DNA of 64,000 nt from Bugulina stolonifera (GCA_935421135.1 OW285187.1:18724429-18788428), one strand, 5' to 3'; shown: positions 25,286-41,066, counted from the first letter of the stretch. A program made the numbers and translations. Notes: generated by a model from the sequence alone, not told the origin.

Positions 25286-28200
25286 TATGTTTCATGTTTG
25301 CAAAGTTGAATATTGCATGCAACGACTTGTTTTATAGATTTTCATCCAAACTATGCATTCTGAACATTGTAAAAGTGAATGAAACACATTGTTACAAACA
25401 GCAATTAGGTACAAAACACGCTGAAAACTTACTTTCATGCAATATTGAACTTCTTTTACTAGTTTACAAACTAATAACTCAAGTGAATTTGTCAAAAACG
25501 ACAAATCTGACATTATGTTTCATGTTTGCAAAGTTGTATATTGCATGCAAAGCCATGTTTTATTGATTTTCATTCAAACTATGCATTCTGAACATTGCAC
25601 AAGTGAATGAAACACATTGTTACAAACAGCAATTTGGCAAAAAACAACACTGAAAACTTACTTCATGCAGTATTGAACATCTTTTACTAGTTTACAAACT
25701 AATAACTCAGGTGAAATTGTAAAAATCACAAATCTGGCATTATGTTTCATGTTTGCAAAGTTGAATATTGCATGCAACGACTTGTTTTATAGATTTTCAT
25801 CCAAACTATGCATTCTGAACACTGTAAAATTGAATGGAACACATTGTTACAAACAGTAATTTGGTGCAAAACACGCTGAAAACTTACTTTTATGCAATAT
25901 TGAACATCTTTTACTAGTTTACCAGCTAATAACTCAAGTGAATTTGTCAAAAACCACAAATTTGACATTATGTTTCATGTTTGCAAAGTTGAATATTGCA
26001 TGCATAGCCATGTTTTATTGATTTTCATCCAAATTATGCATTCTGAACATTGCAAAAGTGAATGAAACACATTGTTACAGACAGCAATTTGGCACAAAAA
26101 TCACTTAAAACTTACTTTTATGCAATATTGAACATCTTCTGCTAGTATACAAACTAATAACTCAAGTGAATTTGTCAAAAGTCACGAATTTGACATTATG
26201 TTTCATGTTTGCAAAGTTAAATATTGCATGCAAAGCCATGATTTATTGATTTTCATTCAAATTGTGCATTCTGAACATTGCAAATGTGAATGAAACACAT
26301 TGTTACAAACAGCAATTTGTCACAAAACACACTGAAAACTTACTTTCATGCAATATTGAACATCTTATACTAGGTTACCAACTAATAACTCAAGTGAATT
26401 TGTCAAAAACCACAAATTTGACATTATGTTTCATGTTTGCAAAGTTGAATATTGCATGCAAAGCCATGTTTTATTGATTTTCATTCAAATTATGCATTCT
26501 GAACATTGTAAAAGTGAATGAAACACATTGTTACAAACAGCAATTAGGTACAAAACACGCTGAAAACTTACTTTCATGCAATATTGAACTTCTTTTACTA
26601 GTTTACAAACTAATAACTCAAGTGAATTTGTCAAAAACGACAAATCTGACATTATGTTTCATGTTTGCAAAGTTGTATATTGCATGCAAAGCCATGTTTT
26701 ATTGATTTTCATTCAAACTATGCATTCTGAACATTGCACAAGTGAATGAAACACATTGTTACAAACAGCAATTTGGCACAAAACACACTGAAAACTTACT
26801 TCATGCAGTATTGAACATCTTTTACTAGTTTACAAACTAATAACTCAGGTGAAATTGTAAAAATCACCAATCTGGCATTATGTTTCATGTTTGCAAAGTT
26901 GAATATTGCATGCAATGACTTGTTTTATGGATTTTCATCCAAACTATGCATTCTGAACACTGTAAAAGTGAATGAAACACATTGTTACAAACAGTAATTT
27001 AGTGCAAAACACACTGAAAACTTACTTTTATGCAATATTGAACATCTTTTACTAGTTTACCAGCTAATAACTCAAGTGAATTTGTCAAAAACCACAAATT
27101 TGACATTATGTTTCATGTTTGCAAAGTTGAATATTGCATGCATAGCCATGTTTTATTGATTTTCATCCAAATTATGCATTCTGAACATTGCAAAAGTGAA
27201 TGGAACACATTGTTACAGACAGCAATTTGGCACAAAACACACTTAAAACTTACTTTTATGCAATATTGAACATCTTTTACTAGTTTACCAACTAATAACT
27301 CAAGTGAATTAGTCAAAAACCACAAATTTGACATTATTTTTCATGTTTGCAAAGTTGAATATCGCATGCAAAGCCATGTTTTATTGATTTTCATTCAAAT
27401 TATGCATTCTGAACATTGCAAAAGTGAATGAAACACATTGTTACAAACAGCAATTTGGCACAAAACACACTTAAAACTTACTTTTGTGCAATATTGCACA
27501 TCTTCTACCAGTTTACAAACTAATAACTCAAGTGAGTTTGTCATAAGTCACGAATTTGACATTATGTTTCACGTTTGCAAAGTTAAATATTGCATGCAAA
27601 GCCATGTTTTATAGATTTTCATCCAAACTATGCATTCTGAACACTGTAAAATTGAATGGAACACATTGTTACAAACAGTAATTTGGTGCAAAACACGCTG
27701 AAAACTTACTTTTATGCAATATTGAACATCTTTTACTAGTTTACCAGCTAATAACTCAAGTGAATTTGTCAAAAACCACAAATTTGACATTATGTTTCAT
27801 GTTTGCAAAGTTGAATATTGCATGCATAGCCATGTTTTATTGATTTTCATCCAAATTATGCATTCTGAACATTGCAAAAGTGAATGAAACACATTGTTAC
27901 AGACAGCAATTTGGCACAAAAATCACTTAAAACTTACTTTTATGCAATATTGAACATCTTCTGCTAGTATACAAACTAATAACTCAAGTGAATTTGTCAA
28001 AAGTCACGAATTTGACATTATGTTTCATGTTTGCAAAGTTAAATATTGCATGCAAAGCCATGATTTATTGATTTTCATTCAAATTGTGCATTCTGAACAT
28101 TGCAAATGTGAATGAAACACATTGTTACAAACAGCAATTTGTCACAAAACACACTGAAAACTTACTTTCATGCAATATTGAACATCTTATACTAGGTTAC

Positions 28201-29156
28201 CAACTAATAACTCAAGTGAATTTGTCAAAAACCACAAATTTGACATTATTTTTCATGTTTGCAAAGTTGAATATTGCATGCAAAGCCATGTTTTATTGAT
28301 TTTCATTCAAATTATGCATTCTGAACATTGTAAAAGTGAATGAAACACATTGTTACAAACAGCAATTAGGTACAAAACACGCTGAAAACTTACTTTCATG
28401 CAATATTGAACTTCTTTTACTAGTTTACAAACTAATAACTCAAGTGAATTTGTCAAAAACGACAAATCTGACATTATGTTTCATGTTTGCAAAGTTGTAT
28501 ATTGCATGCAAAGCCATGTTTTATTGATTTTCATTCAAACTATGCATTCTGAACATTGCACAAGTGAATGAAACACATTGTTACAAACAGCAATTTGGCA
28601 CAAAACACACTGAAAACTTACTTCATGCAGTATTGAACATCTTTTACTAGTTTACAAACTAATAACTCAGGTGAAATTGTAAAAATCACCAATCTGGCAT
28701 TATGTTTCATGTTTGCAAAGTTGAATATTGCATGCAATGACTTGTTTTATGGATTTTCATCCAAACTATGCATTCTGAACACTGTAAAAGTGAATGAAAC
28801 ACATTGTTACAAACAGTAATTTAGTGCAAAACACACTAAAAACTTACTTTTATGCAATATTGAACATCTTTTACTAGTTTACCAGCTAATAACTCAAGTG
28901 AATTTGTCAAAAACCACAAATTTGACATTATGTTTCATGTTTGCAAAGTTGAATATTGCATGCATAGCCATGTTTTATTGATTTTCATCCAAATTATGCA
29001 TTCTGAACATTGTAAAAGTGAATGAAACACATTGTTACAAACAGTAATTTGGTGCAAAACACGCTGAAAACTTACTTTTATGCAATATTGAACATCTTTT
29101 ACTAGTTTACCAGCTAATAACTCAAGTGAATTTGTCAAAAACCACAAATTTGACAT
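25286..29156 (+). repeat. 17-mer HOR, copy 2
   Basis: Constant offset 3,870-3,871 from copy 1. The 1-bp shift comes from an insertion near 25,638-25,647 (GGCAAAAAACAACACTG for GGCACAAAACACACTG). Confidence 0.83.
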
Positions 29157-32100
29157 TATGTTTCATGTTTGCAAAGTTGAATATTGCATGCATAGCCATG
29201 TTTTATTGATTTTCATCCAAACTATGCATTCTGAACATTGTAAAAGTGAATGAAACACATTGTTACAAACAGCAATTAGGTACAAAACACGCTGAAAACT
29301 TACTTTCATGCAATATTGAACTTCTTTTACTAGTTTACAAACTAATAACTCAAGTGAATTTGTCAAAAACGACAAATCTGACATTATGTTTCATGTTTGC
29401 AAAGTTGTATATTGCATGCAAAGCCATGTTTTATTGATTTTCATTCAAACTATGCATTCTGAACATTGCACAAGTGAATGAAACACATTGTTACAAACAG
29501 CAATTTGGCACAAAACACACTGAAAACTTACTTCATGCAGTATTGAACATCTTTTACTAGTTTACAAACTAATAACTCAGGTGAAATTGTAAAAATCACA
29601 AATCTGGCATTATGTTTCATGTTTGCAAAGTTGAATATTGCATGCAACGACTTGTTTTATAGATTTTCATCCAAACTATGCATTCTGAACACTGTAAAAT
29701 TGAATGGAACACATTGTTACAAACAGTAATTTGGTGCAAAACACGCTGAAAACTTACTTTTATGCAATATTGAACATCTTTTACTAGTTTACCAGCTAAT
29801 AACTCAAGTGAATTTGTCAAAAACCACAAATTTGACATTATGTTTCATGTTTGCAAAGTTGAATATTGCATGCATAGCCATGTTTTATTGATTTTCATCC
29901 AAATTATGCATTCTGAACATTGCAAAAGTGAATGAAACACATTGTTACAGACAGCAATTTGGCACAAAAATCACTTAAAACTTACTTTTATGCAACATTG
30001 AACATCTTCTGCTAGTATACAAACTAATAACTCAAGTGAATTTGTCAAAAGTCACGAATTTGACATTATGTTTCATGTTTGCAAAGTTAAATATTGCATG
30101 CAAAGCCATGATTTATTGATTTTCATTCAAATTGTGCATTCTGAACATTGCACATGTGAATGAAACACATTGTTACAAACAGCAATTTGTCACAAAACAC
30201 ACTGAAAACTTACTTTCATGCAATATTGAACATCTTATACTAGGTTACCAACTAATAACTCAAGTGAATTTGTCAAAAACCACAAATTTGACATTATGTT
30301 TCATGTTTGCAAAGTTGAATATTGCATGCAAAGCCATGTTTTATTGATTTTCATTCAAATTATGCATTCTGAACATTGTAAAAGTGAATGAAACACATTG
30401 TTACAAACAGCAATTAGGTACAAAACACGCTGAAAACTTACTTTCATGCAATATTGAACTTCTTTTACTAGTTTACAAACTAATAACTCAAGTGAATTTG
30501 TCAAAAACGACAAATCTGACATTATGTTTCATGTTTGCAAAGTTGTATATTGCATGCAAAGCCATGTTTTATTGATTTTCATTCAAACTATGCATTCTGA
30601 ACATTGCACAAGTGAATGAAACACATTGTTACAAACAGCAATTTGGCACAAAACACACTGAAAACTTACTTCATGCAGTATTGAACATCTTTTACTAGTT
30701 TACAAACTAATAACTCAGGTGAAATTGTAAAAATCACCAATCTGGCATTATGTTTCACGTTTGCAAAGTTAAATATTGCATGCAAAGCCATGTTTTATAG
30801 ATTTTCATCCAAACTATGCATTCTGAACACTGTAAAATTGAATGGAACACATTGTTACAAACAGTAATTTGGTGCAAAACACGCTGAAAACTTACTTTTA
30901 TGCAATATTGAACATCTTTTACTAGTTTACCAGCTAATAACTCAAGTGAATTTGTCAAAAACCACAAATTTGACATTATGTTTCATGTTTGCAAAGTTGA
31001 ATATTGCATGCATAGCCATGTTTTATTGATTTTCATCCAAATTATGCATTCTGAACATTGCAAAAGTGAATGAAACACATTGTTACAGACAGCAATTTGG
31101 CACAAAAATCACTTAAAACTTACTTTTATGCAATATTGAACATCTTCTGCTAGTATACAAACTAATAACTCAAGTGAATTTGTCAAAAGTCACGAATTTG
31201 ACATTATGTTTCATGTTTGCAAAGTTAAATATTGCATGCAAAGCCATGATTTATTGATTTTCATTCAAATTGTGCATTCTGAACATTGCAAATGTGAATG
31301 AAACACATTGTTACAAACAGCAATTTGTCACAAAACACACTGAAAACTTACTTTCATGCAATATTGAACATCTTATACTAGGTTACCAACTAATAACTCA
31401 AGTGAATTTGTCAAAAACCACAAATTTGACATTATTTTTCATGTTTGCAAAGTTGAATATTGCATGCAAAGCCATGTTTTATTGATTTTCATTCAAATTA
31501 TGCATTCTGAACATTGTAAAAGTGAATGAAACACATTGTTACAAACAGCAATTAGGTACAAAACACGCTGAAAACTTACTTTCATGCAATATTGAACTTC
31601 TTTTACTAGTTTACAAACTAATAACTCAAGTGAATTTGTCAAAAACGACAAATCTGACATTATGTTTCATGTTTGCAAAGTTGTATATTGCATGCAAAGC
31701 CATGTTTTATTGATTTTCATTCAAACTATGCATTCTGAACATTGCACAAGTGAATGAAACACATTGTTACAAACAGCAATTTGGCACAAAACACACTGAA
31801 AACTTACTTCATGCAGTATTGAACATCTTTTACTAGTTTACAAACTAATAACTCAGGTGAAATTGTAAAAATCACCAATCTGGCATTATGTTTCATGTTT
31901 GCAAAGTTGAATATTGCATGCAATGACTTGTTTTATGGATTTTCATCCAAACTATGCATTCTGAACACTGTAAAAGTGAATGAAACACATTGTTACAAAC
32001 AGTAATTTAGTGCAAAACACACTAAAAACTTACTTTTATGCAATATTGAACATCTTTTACTAGTTTACCAGCTAATAACTCAAGTGAATTTGTCAAAAAC

Positions 32101-33940
32101 CACAAATTTGACATTATGTTTCATGTTTGCAAAGTTGAATATTGCATGCATAGCCATGTTTTATTGATTTTCATCCAAATTATGCATTCTGAACATTGTA
32201 AAAGTGAATGAAACACATTGTTACAAACAGTAATTTGGTGCAAAACACGCTGAAAACTTACTTTTATGCAATATTGAACATCTTTTACTAGTTTACCAGC
32301 TAATAACTCAAGTGAATTTGTCAAAAACCACAAATTTGACATTATGTTTCATGTTTGCAAAGTTGAATATTGCATGCATAGCCATGTTTTATTGATTTTC
32401 ATCCAAACTATGCATTCTGAACATTGTAAAAGTGAATGAAACACATTGTTACAAACAGCAATTAGGTACAAAACACGCTGAAAACTTACTTTCATGCAAT
32501 ATTGAACTTCTTTTACTAGTTTACAAACTAATAACTCAAGTGAATTTGTCAAAAACGACAAATCTGACATTATGTTTCATGTTTGCAAAGTTGTATATTG
32601 CATGCAAAGCCATGTTTTATTGATTTTCATTCAAACTATGCATTCTGAACATTGCACAAGTGAATGAAACACATTGTTACAAACAGCAATTTGGCACAAA
32701 ACACACTGAAAACTTACTTCATGCAGTATTGAACATCTTTTACTAGTTTACAAACTAATAACTCAGGTGAAATTGTAAAAATCACAAATCTGGCATTATG
32801 TTTCATGTTTGCAAAGTTGAATATTGCATGCAACGACTTGTTTTATAGATTTTCATCCAAACTATGCATTCTGAACACTGTAAAATTGAATGGAACACAT
32901 TGTTACAAACAGTAATTTGGTGCAAAACACGCTGAAAACTTACTTTTATGCAATATTGAACATCTTTTACTAGTTTACCAGCTAATAACTCAAGTGAATT
33001 TGTCAAAAACCACAAATTTGACATTATGTTTCATGTTTGCAAAGTTGAATATTGCATGCATAGCCATGTTTTATTGATTTTCATCCAAATTATGCATTCT
33101 GAACATTGCAAAAGTGAATGAAACACATTGTTACAGACAGCAATTTGGCACAAAAATCACTTAAAACTTACTTTTATGCAATATTGAACATCTTCTGCTA
33201 GTATACAAACTAATAACTCAAGTGAATTTGTCAAAAGTCACGAATTTGACATTATGTTTCATGTTTGCAAAGTTAAATATTGCATGCAAAGCCATGATTT
33301 ATTGATTTTCATTCAAATTGTGCATTCTGAACATTGCACATGTGAATGAAACACATTGTTACAAACAGCAATTTGTCACAAAACACACTGAAAACTTACT
33401 TTCATGCAATATTGAACATCTTATACTAGGTTACCAACTAATAACTCAAGTGAATTTGTCAAAAACCACAAATTTGACATTATGTTTCATGTTTGCAAAG
33501 TTGAATATTGCATGCAAAGCCATGTTTTATTGATTTTCATTCAAATTATGCATTCTGAACATTGTAAAAGTGAATGAAACACATTGTTACAAACAGCAAT
33601 TAGGTACAAAACACGCTGAAAACTTACTTTCATGCAATATTGAACTTCTTTTACTAGTTTACAAACTAATAACTCAAGTGAATTTGTCAAAAACGACAAA
33701 TCTGACATTATGTTTCATGTTTGCAAAGTTGTATATTGCATGCAAAGCCATGTTTTATTGATTTTCATTCAAACTATGCATTCTGAACATTGCACAAGTG
33801 AATGAAACACATTGTTACAAACAGCAATTTGGCACAAAACACACTGAAAACTTACTTCATGCAGTATTGAACATCTTTTACTAGTTTACAAACTAATAAC
33901 TCAGGTGAAATTGTAAAAATCACCAATCTGGCATTATGTT
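27554..33940 (+). repeat. 14-mer HOR, two tandem copies (period 3,186 bp)
   Basis: 27,554-30,740 matches 30,741-33,926 at offset 3,186 (14 x 227.6). The match ends near 33,942, where TTTCACG in the first copy is TTTCATG and the longer 17-mer path resumes (33,940-34,850 matches 26,880-27,794 at offset 7,056, 31 monomers). Confidence 0.82.
29157..30745 (+). repeat. 17-mer HOR, copy 3, truncated at a mapped crossover
   Basis: Offset 3,870 from copy 2 up to the stretch CATTATGTTTCA at 30,746-30,757. Beyond it the sequence follows offset 3,186 instead, so three monomers (684 bp) are missing. Private changes: GCAACATTGAAC near 29,995 and TTGCACATGTG near 30,149. Confidence 0.82.
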
Positions 33941-36900
33941 TCATGTTTGCAAAGTTGAATATTGCATGCAATGACTTGTTTTATGGATTTTCATCCAAAC
34001 TATGCATTCTGAACACTGTAAAAGTGAATGAAACACATTGTTACAAACAGTAATTTAGTGCAAAACACACTGAAAACTTACTTTTATGCAATATTGAACA
34101 TCTTTTACTAGTTTACCAGCTAATAACTCAAGTGAATTTGTCAAAAACCACAAATTTGACATTATGTTTCATGTTTGCAAAGTTGAATATTGCATGCATA
34201 GCCATGTTTTATTGATTTTCATCCAAATTATGCATTCTGAACATTGCAAAAGTGAATGGAACACATTGTTACAGACAGCAATTTGGCACAAAACACACTT
34301 AAAACTTACTTTTATGCAATATTGAACATCTTTTACTAGTTTACCAACTAATAACTCAAGTGAATTAGTCAAAAACCACAAATTTGACATTATTTTTCAT
34401 GTTTGCAAAGTTGAATATCGCATGCAAAGCCATGTTTTATTGATTTTCATTCAAATTATGCATTCTGAACATTGCAAAAGTGAATGAAACACATTGTTAC
34501 AAACAGCAATTTGGCACAAAACACACTTAAAACTTACTTTTGTGCAATATTGCACATCTTCTACCAGTTTACAAACTAATAACTCAAGTGAGTTTGTCAT
34601 AAGTCACGAATTTGACATTATGTTTCACGTTTGCAAAGTTAAATATTGCATGCAAAGCCATGTTTTATAGATTTTCATCCAAACTATGCATTCTGAACAC
34701 TGTAAAATTGAATGGAACACATTGTTACAAACAGTAATTTGGTGCAAAACACGCTGAAAACTTACTTTTATGCAATATTGAACATCTTTTACTAGTTTAC
34801 CAGCTAATAACTCAAGTGAATTTGTCAAAAACCACAAATTTGACATTATGTTTCATGTTTGCAAAGTTGTATATTGCATGCAAAGCCATGTTTTATTGAT
34901 TTTCATTCAAACTATGCATTCTGAACATTGCACAAGTGAATGAAACACATTGTTACAAACAGCAATTTGGCACAAAACACACTGAAAACTTACTTCATGC
35001 AGTATTGAACATCTTTTACTAGTTTACAAACTAATAACTCAGGTGAAATTGTAAAAATCACCAATCTGGCATTATGTTTCATGTTTGCAAAGTTGAATAT
35101 TGCATGCAATGACTTGTTTTATGGATTTTCATCCAAACTATGCATTCTGAACACTGTAAAAGTGAATGAAACACATTGTTACAAACAGTAATTTAGTGCA
35201 AAACACACTGAAAACTTACTTTTATGCAATATTGAACATCTTTTACTAGTTTACCAGCTAATAACTCAAGTGAATTTGTCAAAAACCACAAATTTGACAT
35301 TATGTTTCATGTTTGCAAAGTTGAATATTGCATGCATAGCCATGTTTTATTGATTTTCATCCAAATTATGCATTCTGAACATTGTAAAAGTGAATGAAAC
35401 ACATTGTTACAAACAGTAATTTGGTGCAAAACACGCTAAAAACTTACTTTTATGCAATATTGAACATCTTTTACTAGTTTACCAGCTAATAACTCAAGTG
35501 AATTTGTCAAAAACCACAAATTTGACATTATGTTTCATGTTTGCAAAGTTGAATATTGCATGCATAGCCATGTTTTATTGATTTTCATCCAAACTATGCA
35601 TTCTGAACATTGTAAAAGTGAATGAAACACATTGTTACAAACAGCAATTAGGTACAAAACACGCTGAAAACTTACTTTCATGCAATATTGAACTTCTTTT
35701 ACTAGTTTACAAACTAATAACTCAAGTGAATTTGTCAAAAACGACAAATCTGACATTATGTTTCATGTTTGCAAAGTTGTATATTGCATGCAAAGCCATG
35801 TTTTATTGATTTTCATTCAAACTATGCATTCTGAACATTGCACAAGTGAATGAAACACATTGTTACAAACAGCAATTTGGCACAAAACACACTGAAAACT
35901 TACTTCATGCAGTATTGAACATCTTTTACTAGTTTACAAACTAATAACTCAGGTGAAATTGTAAAAATCACAAATCTGGCATTATGTTTCATGTTTGCAA
36001 AGTTGAATATTGCATGCAACGACTTGTTTTATAGATTTTCATCCAAACTATGCATTCTGAACACTGTAAAATTGAATGGAACACATTGTTACAAACAGTA
36101 ATTTGGTGCAAAACACGCTGAAAACTTACTTTTATGCAATATTGAACATCTTTTACTAGTTTACCAGCTAATAACTCAAGTGAATTTGTCAAAAACCACA
36201 AATTTGACATTATGTTTCATGTTTGCAAAGTTGAATATTGCATGCATAGCCATGTTTTATTGATTTTCATCCAAATTATGCATTCTGAACATTGCAAAAG
36301 TGAATGAAACACATTGTTACAGACAGCAATTTGGCACAAAAATCACTTAAAACTTACTTTTATGCAATATTGAACATCTTCTGCTAGTATACAAACTAAT
36401 AACTCAAGTGAATTTGTCAAAAGTCACGAATTTGACATTATGTTTCATGTTTGCAAAGTTAAATATTGCATGCAAAGCCATGATTTATTGATTTTCATTC
36501 AAATTGTGCATTCTGAACATTGCACATGTGAATGAAACACATTGTTACAAACAGCAATTTGTCACAAAACACACTGAAAACTTACTTTCATGCAATATTG
36601 AACATCTTATACTAGGTTACCAACTAATAACTCAAGTGAATTTGTCAAAAACCACAAATTTGACATTATGTTTCATGTTTGCAAAGTTGAATATTGCATG
36701 CAAAGCCATGTTTTATTGATTTTCATTCAAATTATGCATTCTGAACATTGTAAAAGTGAATGAAACACATTGTTACAAACAGCAATTAGGTACAAAACAC
36801 GCTGAAAACTTACTTTCATGCAATATTGAACTTCTTTTACTAGTTTACAAACTAATAACTCAAGTGAATTTGTCAAAAACGACAAATCTGACATTATGTT

Positions 36901-38045
36901 TCATGTTTGCAAAGTTGTATATTGCATGCAAAGCCATGTTTTATTGATTTTCATTCAAACTATGCATTCTGAACATTGCACAAGTGAATGAAACACATTG
37001 TTACAAACAGCAATTTGGCACAAAACACACTGAAAACTTACTTCATGCAGTATTGAACATCTTTTACTAGTTTACAAACTAATAACTCAGGTGAAATTGT
37101 AAAAATCACCAATCTGGCATTATGTTTCATGTTTGCAAAGTTGAATATTGCATGCAATGACTTGTTTTATGGATTTTCATCCAAACTATGCATTCTGAAC
37201 ACTGTAAAAGTGAATGAAACACATTGTTACAAACAGTAATTTAGTGCAAAACACACTGAAAACTTACTTTTATGCAATATTGAACATCTTTTACTAGTTT
37301 ACCAGCTAATAACTCAAGTGAATTTGTCAAAAACCACAAATTTGACATTATGTTTCATGTTTGCAAAGTTGAATATTGCATGCATAGCCATGTTTTATTG
37401 ATTTTCATCCAAATTATGCATTCTGAACATTGCAAAAGTGAATGGAACACATTGTTACAGACAGCAATTTGGCACAAAACACACTTAAAACTTACTTTTA
37501 TGCAATATTGAACATCTTTTACTAGTTTACCAACTAATAACTCAAGTGAATTAGTCAAAAACCACAAATTTGACATTATTTTTCATGTTTGCAAAGTTGA
37601 ATATCGCATGCAAAGCCATGTTTTATTGATTTTCATTCAAATTATGCATTCTGAACATTGCAAAAGTGAATGAAACACATTGTTACAAACAGCAATTTGG
37701 CACAAAACACACTTAAAACTTACTTTTGTGCAATATTGCACATCTTCTACCAGTTTACAAACTAATAACTCAAGTGAGTTTGTCATAAGTCACGAATTTG
37801 ACATTATGTTTCACGTTTGCAAAGTTAAATATTGCATGCAAAGCCATGTTTTATAGATTTTCATCCAAACTATGCATTCTGAACACTGTAAAATTGAATG
37901 GAACACATTGTTACAAACAGTAATTTGGTGCAAAACACGCTGAAAACTTACTTTTATGCAATATTGAACATCTTTTACTAGTTTACCAGCTAATAACTCA
38001 AGTGAATTTGTCAAAAACCACAAATTTGACATTATGTTTCATGTT
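31665..38045 (+). repeat. 14-mer HOR, second tandem pair (period 3,186 bp)
   Basis: 31,665-34,850 matches 34,851-38,036 at offset 3,186. It shares the start of its phase with the preceding pair but has a different composition, with a three-monomer stretch restored and another three removed at about 34,850. The private CACGCTAAAAAC near 35,432 marks the second copy. Confidence 0.8.
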
Positions 38046-40620
38046 TGCAAAGTTGAATATTGCATGCATAGCCATGTTTTATTGATTTTCATCCAAATTA
38101 TGCATTCTGAACATTGCAAAAGTGAATGAAACACATTGTTACAGACAGCAATTTGGCACAAAAATCACTTAAAACTTACTTTTATGCAATATTGAACATC
38201 TTCTGCTAGTATACAAACTAATAACTCAAGTGAATTTGTCAAAAGTCACGAATTTGACATTATGTTTCATGTTTGCAAAGTTAAATATTGCATGCAAAGC
38301 CATGATTTATTGATTTTCATTCAAATTGTGCATTCTGAACATTGCAAATGTGAATGAAACACATTGTTACAAACAGCAATTTGTCACAAAACACACTGAA
38401 AACTTACTTTCATGCAATATTGAACATCTTATACTAGGTTACCAACTAATAACTCAAGTGAATTTGTCAAAAACCACAAATTTGACATTATGTTTCATGT
38501 TTGCAAAGTTGAATATTGCATGCAAAGCCATGTTTTATTGATTTTCATTCAAATTATGCATTCTGAACATTGTAAAAGTGAATGAAACACATTGTTACAA
38601 ACAGCAATTAGGTACAAAACACGCTGAAAACTTACTTTCATGCAATATTGAACTTCTTTTACTAGTTTACAAACTAATAACTCAAGTGAATTTGTCAAAA
38701 ACGACAAATCTGACATTATGTTTCATGTTTGCAAAGTTGTATATTGCATGCAAAGCCATGTTTTATTGATTTTCATTCAAACTATGCATTCTGAACATTG
38801 CACAAGTGAATGAAACACATTGTTACAAACAGCAATTTGGCACAAAACACACTGAAAACTTACTTCATGCAGTATTGAACATCTTTTACTAGTTTACAAA
38901 CTAATAACTCAGGTGAAATTGTAAAAATCACCAATCTGGCATTATGTTTCATGTTTGCAAAGTTGAATATTGCATGCAATGACTTGTTTTATGGATTTTC
39001 ATCCAAACTATGCATTCTGAACACTGTAAAAGTGAATGAAACACATTGTTACAAACAGTAATTTAGTGCAAAACACACTGAAAACTTACTTTTATGCAAT
39101 ATTGAACATCTTTTACTAGTTTACCAGCTAATAACTCAAGTGAATTTGTCAAAAACCACAAATTTGACATTATGTTTCATGTTTGCAAAGTTGAATATTG
39201 CATGCATAGCCATGTTTTATTGATTTTCATCCAAATTATGCATTCTGAACATTGTAAAAGTGAATGAAACACATTGTTACAAACAGTAATTTGGTGCAAA
39301 ACACGCTGAAAACTTACTTTTATGCAATATTGAACATCTTTTACTAGTTTACCAGCTAATAACTCAAGTGAAATTGTCAAAAACCACAAATTTGACATTA
39401 TGTTTCATGTTTGCAAAGTTGAATATTGCATGCATAGCCATGTTTTATTGATTTTCATCCAAATTATGCATTCTGAACATTGCAAAAGTGAATGAAACAC
39501 ATTGTTACAGACAGCAATTTGGCACAAAAATCACTTAAAACTTACTTTTATGCAATATTGAACATCTTCTGCTAGTATACAAACTAATAACTCAAGTGAA
39601 TTTGTCAAAAGTCACGAATTTGACATTATGTTTCATGTTTGCAAAGTTAAATATTGCATGCAAAGCCATGATTTATTGATTTTCATTCAAATTGTGCATT
39701 CTGAACATTGCAAATGTGAATGAAACACATTGTTACAAACAGCAATTTGTCACAAAACACACTGAAAACTTACTTTCATGCAATATTGAACATCTTATAC
39801 TAGGTTACCAACTAATAACTCAAGTGAATTTGTCAAAAACCACAAATTTGACATTATGTTTCATGTTTGCAAAGTTGAATATTGCATGCAAAGCCATGTT
39901 TTATTGATTTTCATTCAAATTATGCATTCTGAACATTGTAAAAGTGAATGAAACACATTGTTACAAACAGCAATTAGGTACAAAACACGCTGAAAACTTA
40001 CTTTCATGCAATATTGAACTTCTTTTACTAGTTTACAAACTAATAACTCAAGTGAATTTGTCAAAAACGACAAATCTGACATTATGTTTCATGTTTGCAA
40101 AGTTGTATATTGCATGCAAAGCCATGTTTTATTGATTTTCATTCAAACTATGCATTCTGAACATTGCACAAGTGAATGAAACACATTGTTACAAACAGCA
40201 ATTTGGCACAAAACACACTGAAAACTTACTTCATGCAGTATTGAACATCTTTTACTAGTTTACAAACTAATAACTCAGGTGAAATTGTAAAAATCACCAA
40301 TCTGGCATTATGTTTCATGTTTGCAAAGTTGAATATTGCATGCAATGACTTGTTTTATGGATTTTCATCCAAACTATGCATTCTGAACACTGTAAAAGTG
40401 AATGAAACACATTGTTACAAACAGTAATTTAGTGCAAAACACACTGAAAACTTACTTTTATGCAATATTGAACATCTTTTACTAGTTTACCAGCTAATAA
40501 CTCAAGTGAATTTGTCAAAAACCACAAATTTGACATTATGTTTCATGTTTGCAAAGTTGAATATTGCATGCATAGCCATGTTTTATTGATTTTCATCCAA
40601 ATTATGCATTCTGAACATTG
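37894..40620 (+). repeat. 6-mer HOR, two tandem copies (period 1,366 bp)
   Basis: 37,894-39,259 and 39,260-40,620 align at offset 1,366. The same 6-mer step recurs at 42,230-44,716 and 49,966-52,452, and as 1,364 bp between about 46,250 and 48,970. It looks like the basic amplification module of the central array. Confidence 0.82.
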
Positions 40621-41066
40621 CAAAAGTGAATGGAACACATTGTTACAGACAGCAATTTGGCACAAAACACACTTAAAACTTACTTTTATGCAATATTGAA
40701 CATCTTTTACTAGTTTACCAACTAATAACTCAAGTGAATTTGTCAAAAACCACAAATTTGACATTATGTTTCATGTTTGCAAAGTTGAATATTGCATGCA
40801 AAGCCATGTTTTATTGATTTTCATTCAAATTATGCATTCTGAACATTGTAAATGTGAATGAAACACATTGTCACAAAAAGCAATTAGGTACAAAACACTG
40901 AAAACCTACTTTCATGCAATATTGAACATCTTTAACTAGTTTACAAACTAATGACTTAAGTGAATTTGTCAAAAACCACAAATTTGACATTATGTTTCAT
41001 GTTTGCAAAGTTGTGTATTGCATGCAAAGCCATGTTTTATTGATTTTCATTCAAATTATGCATTCT

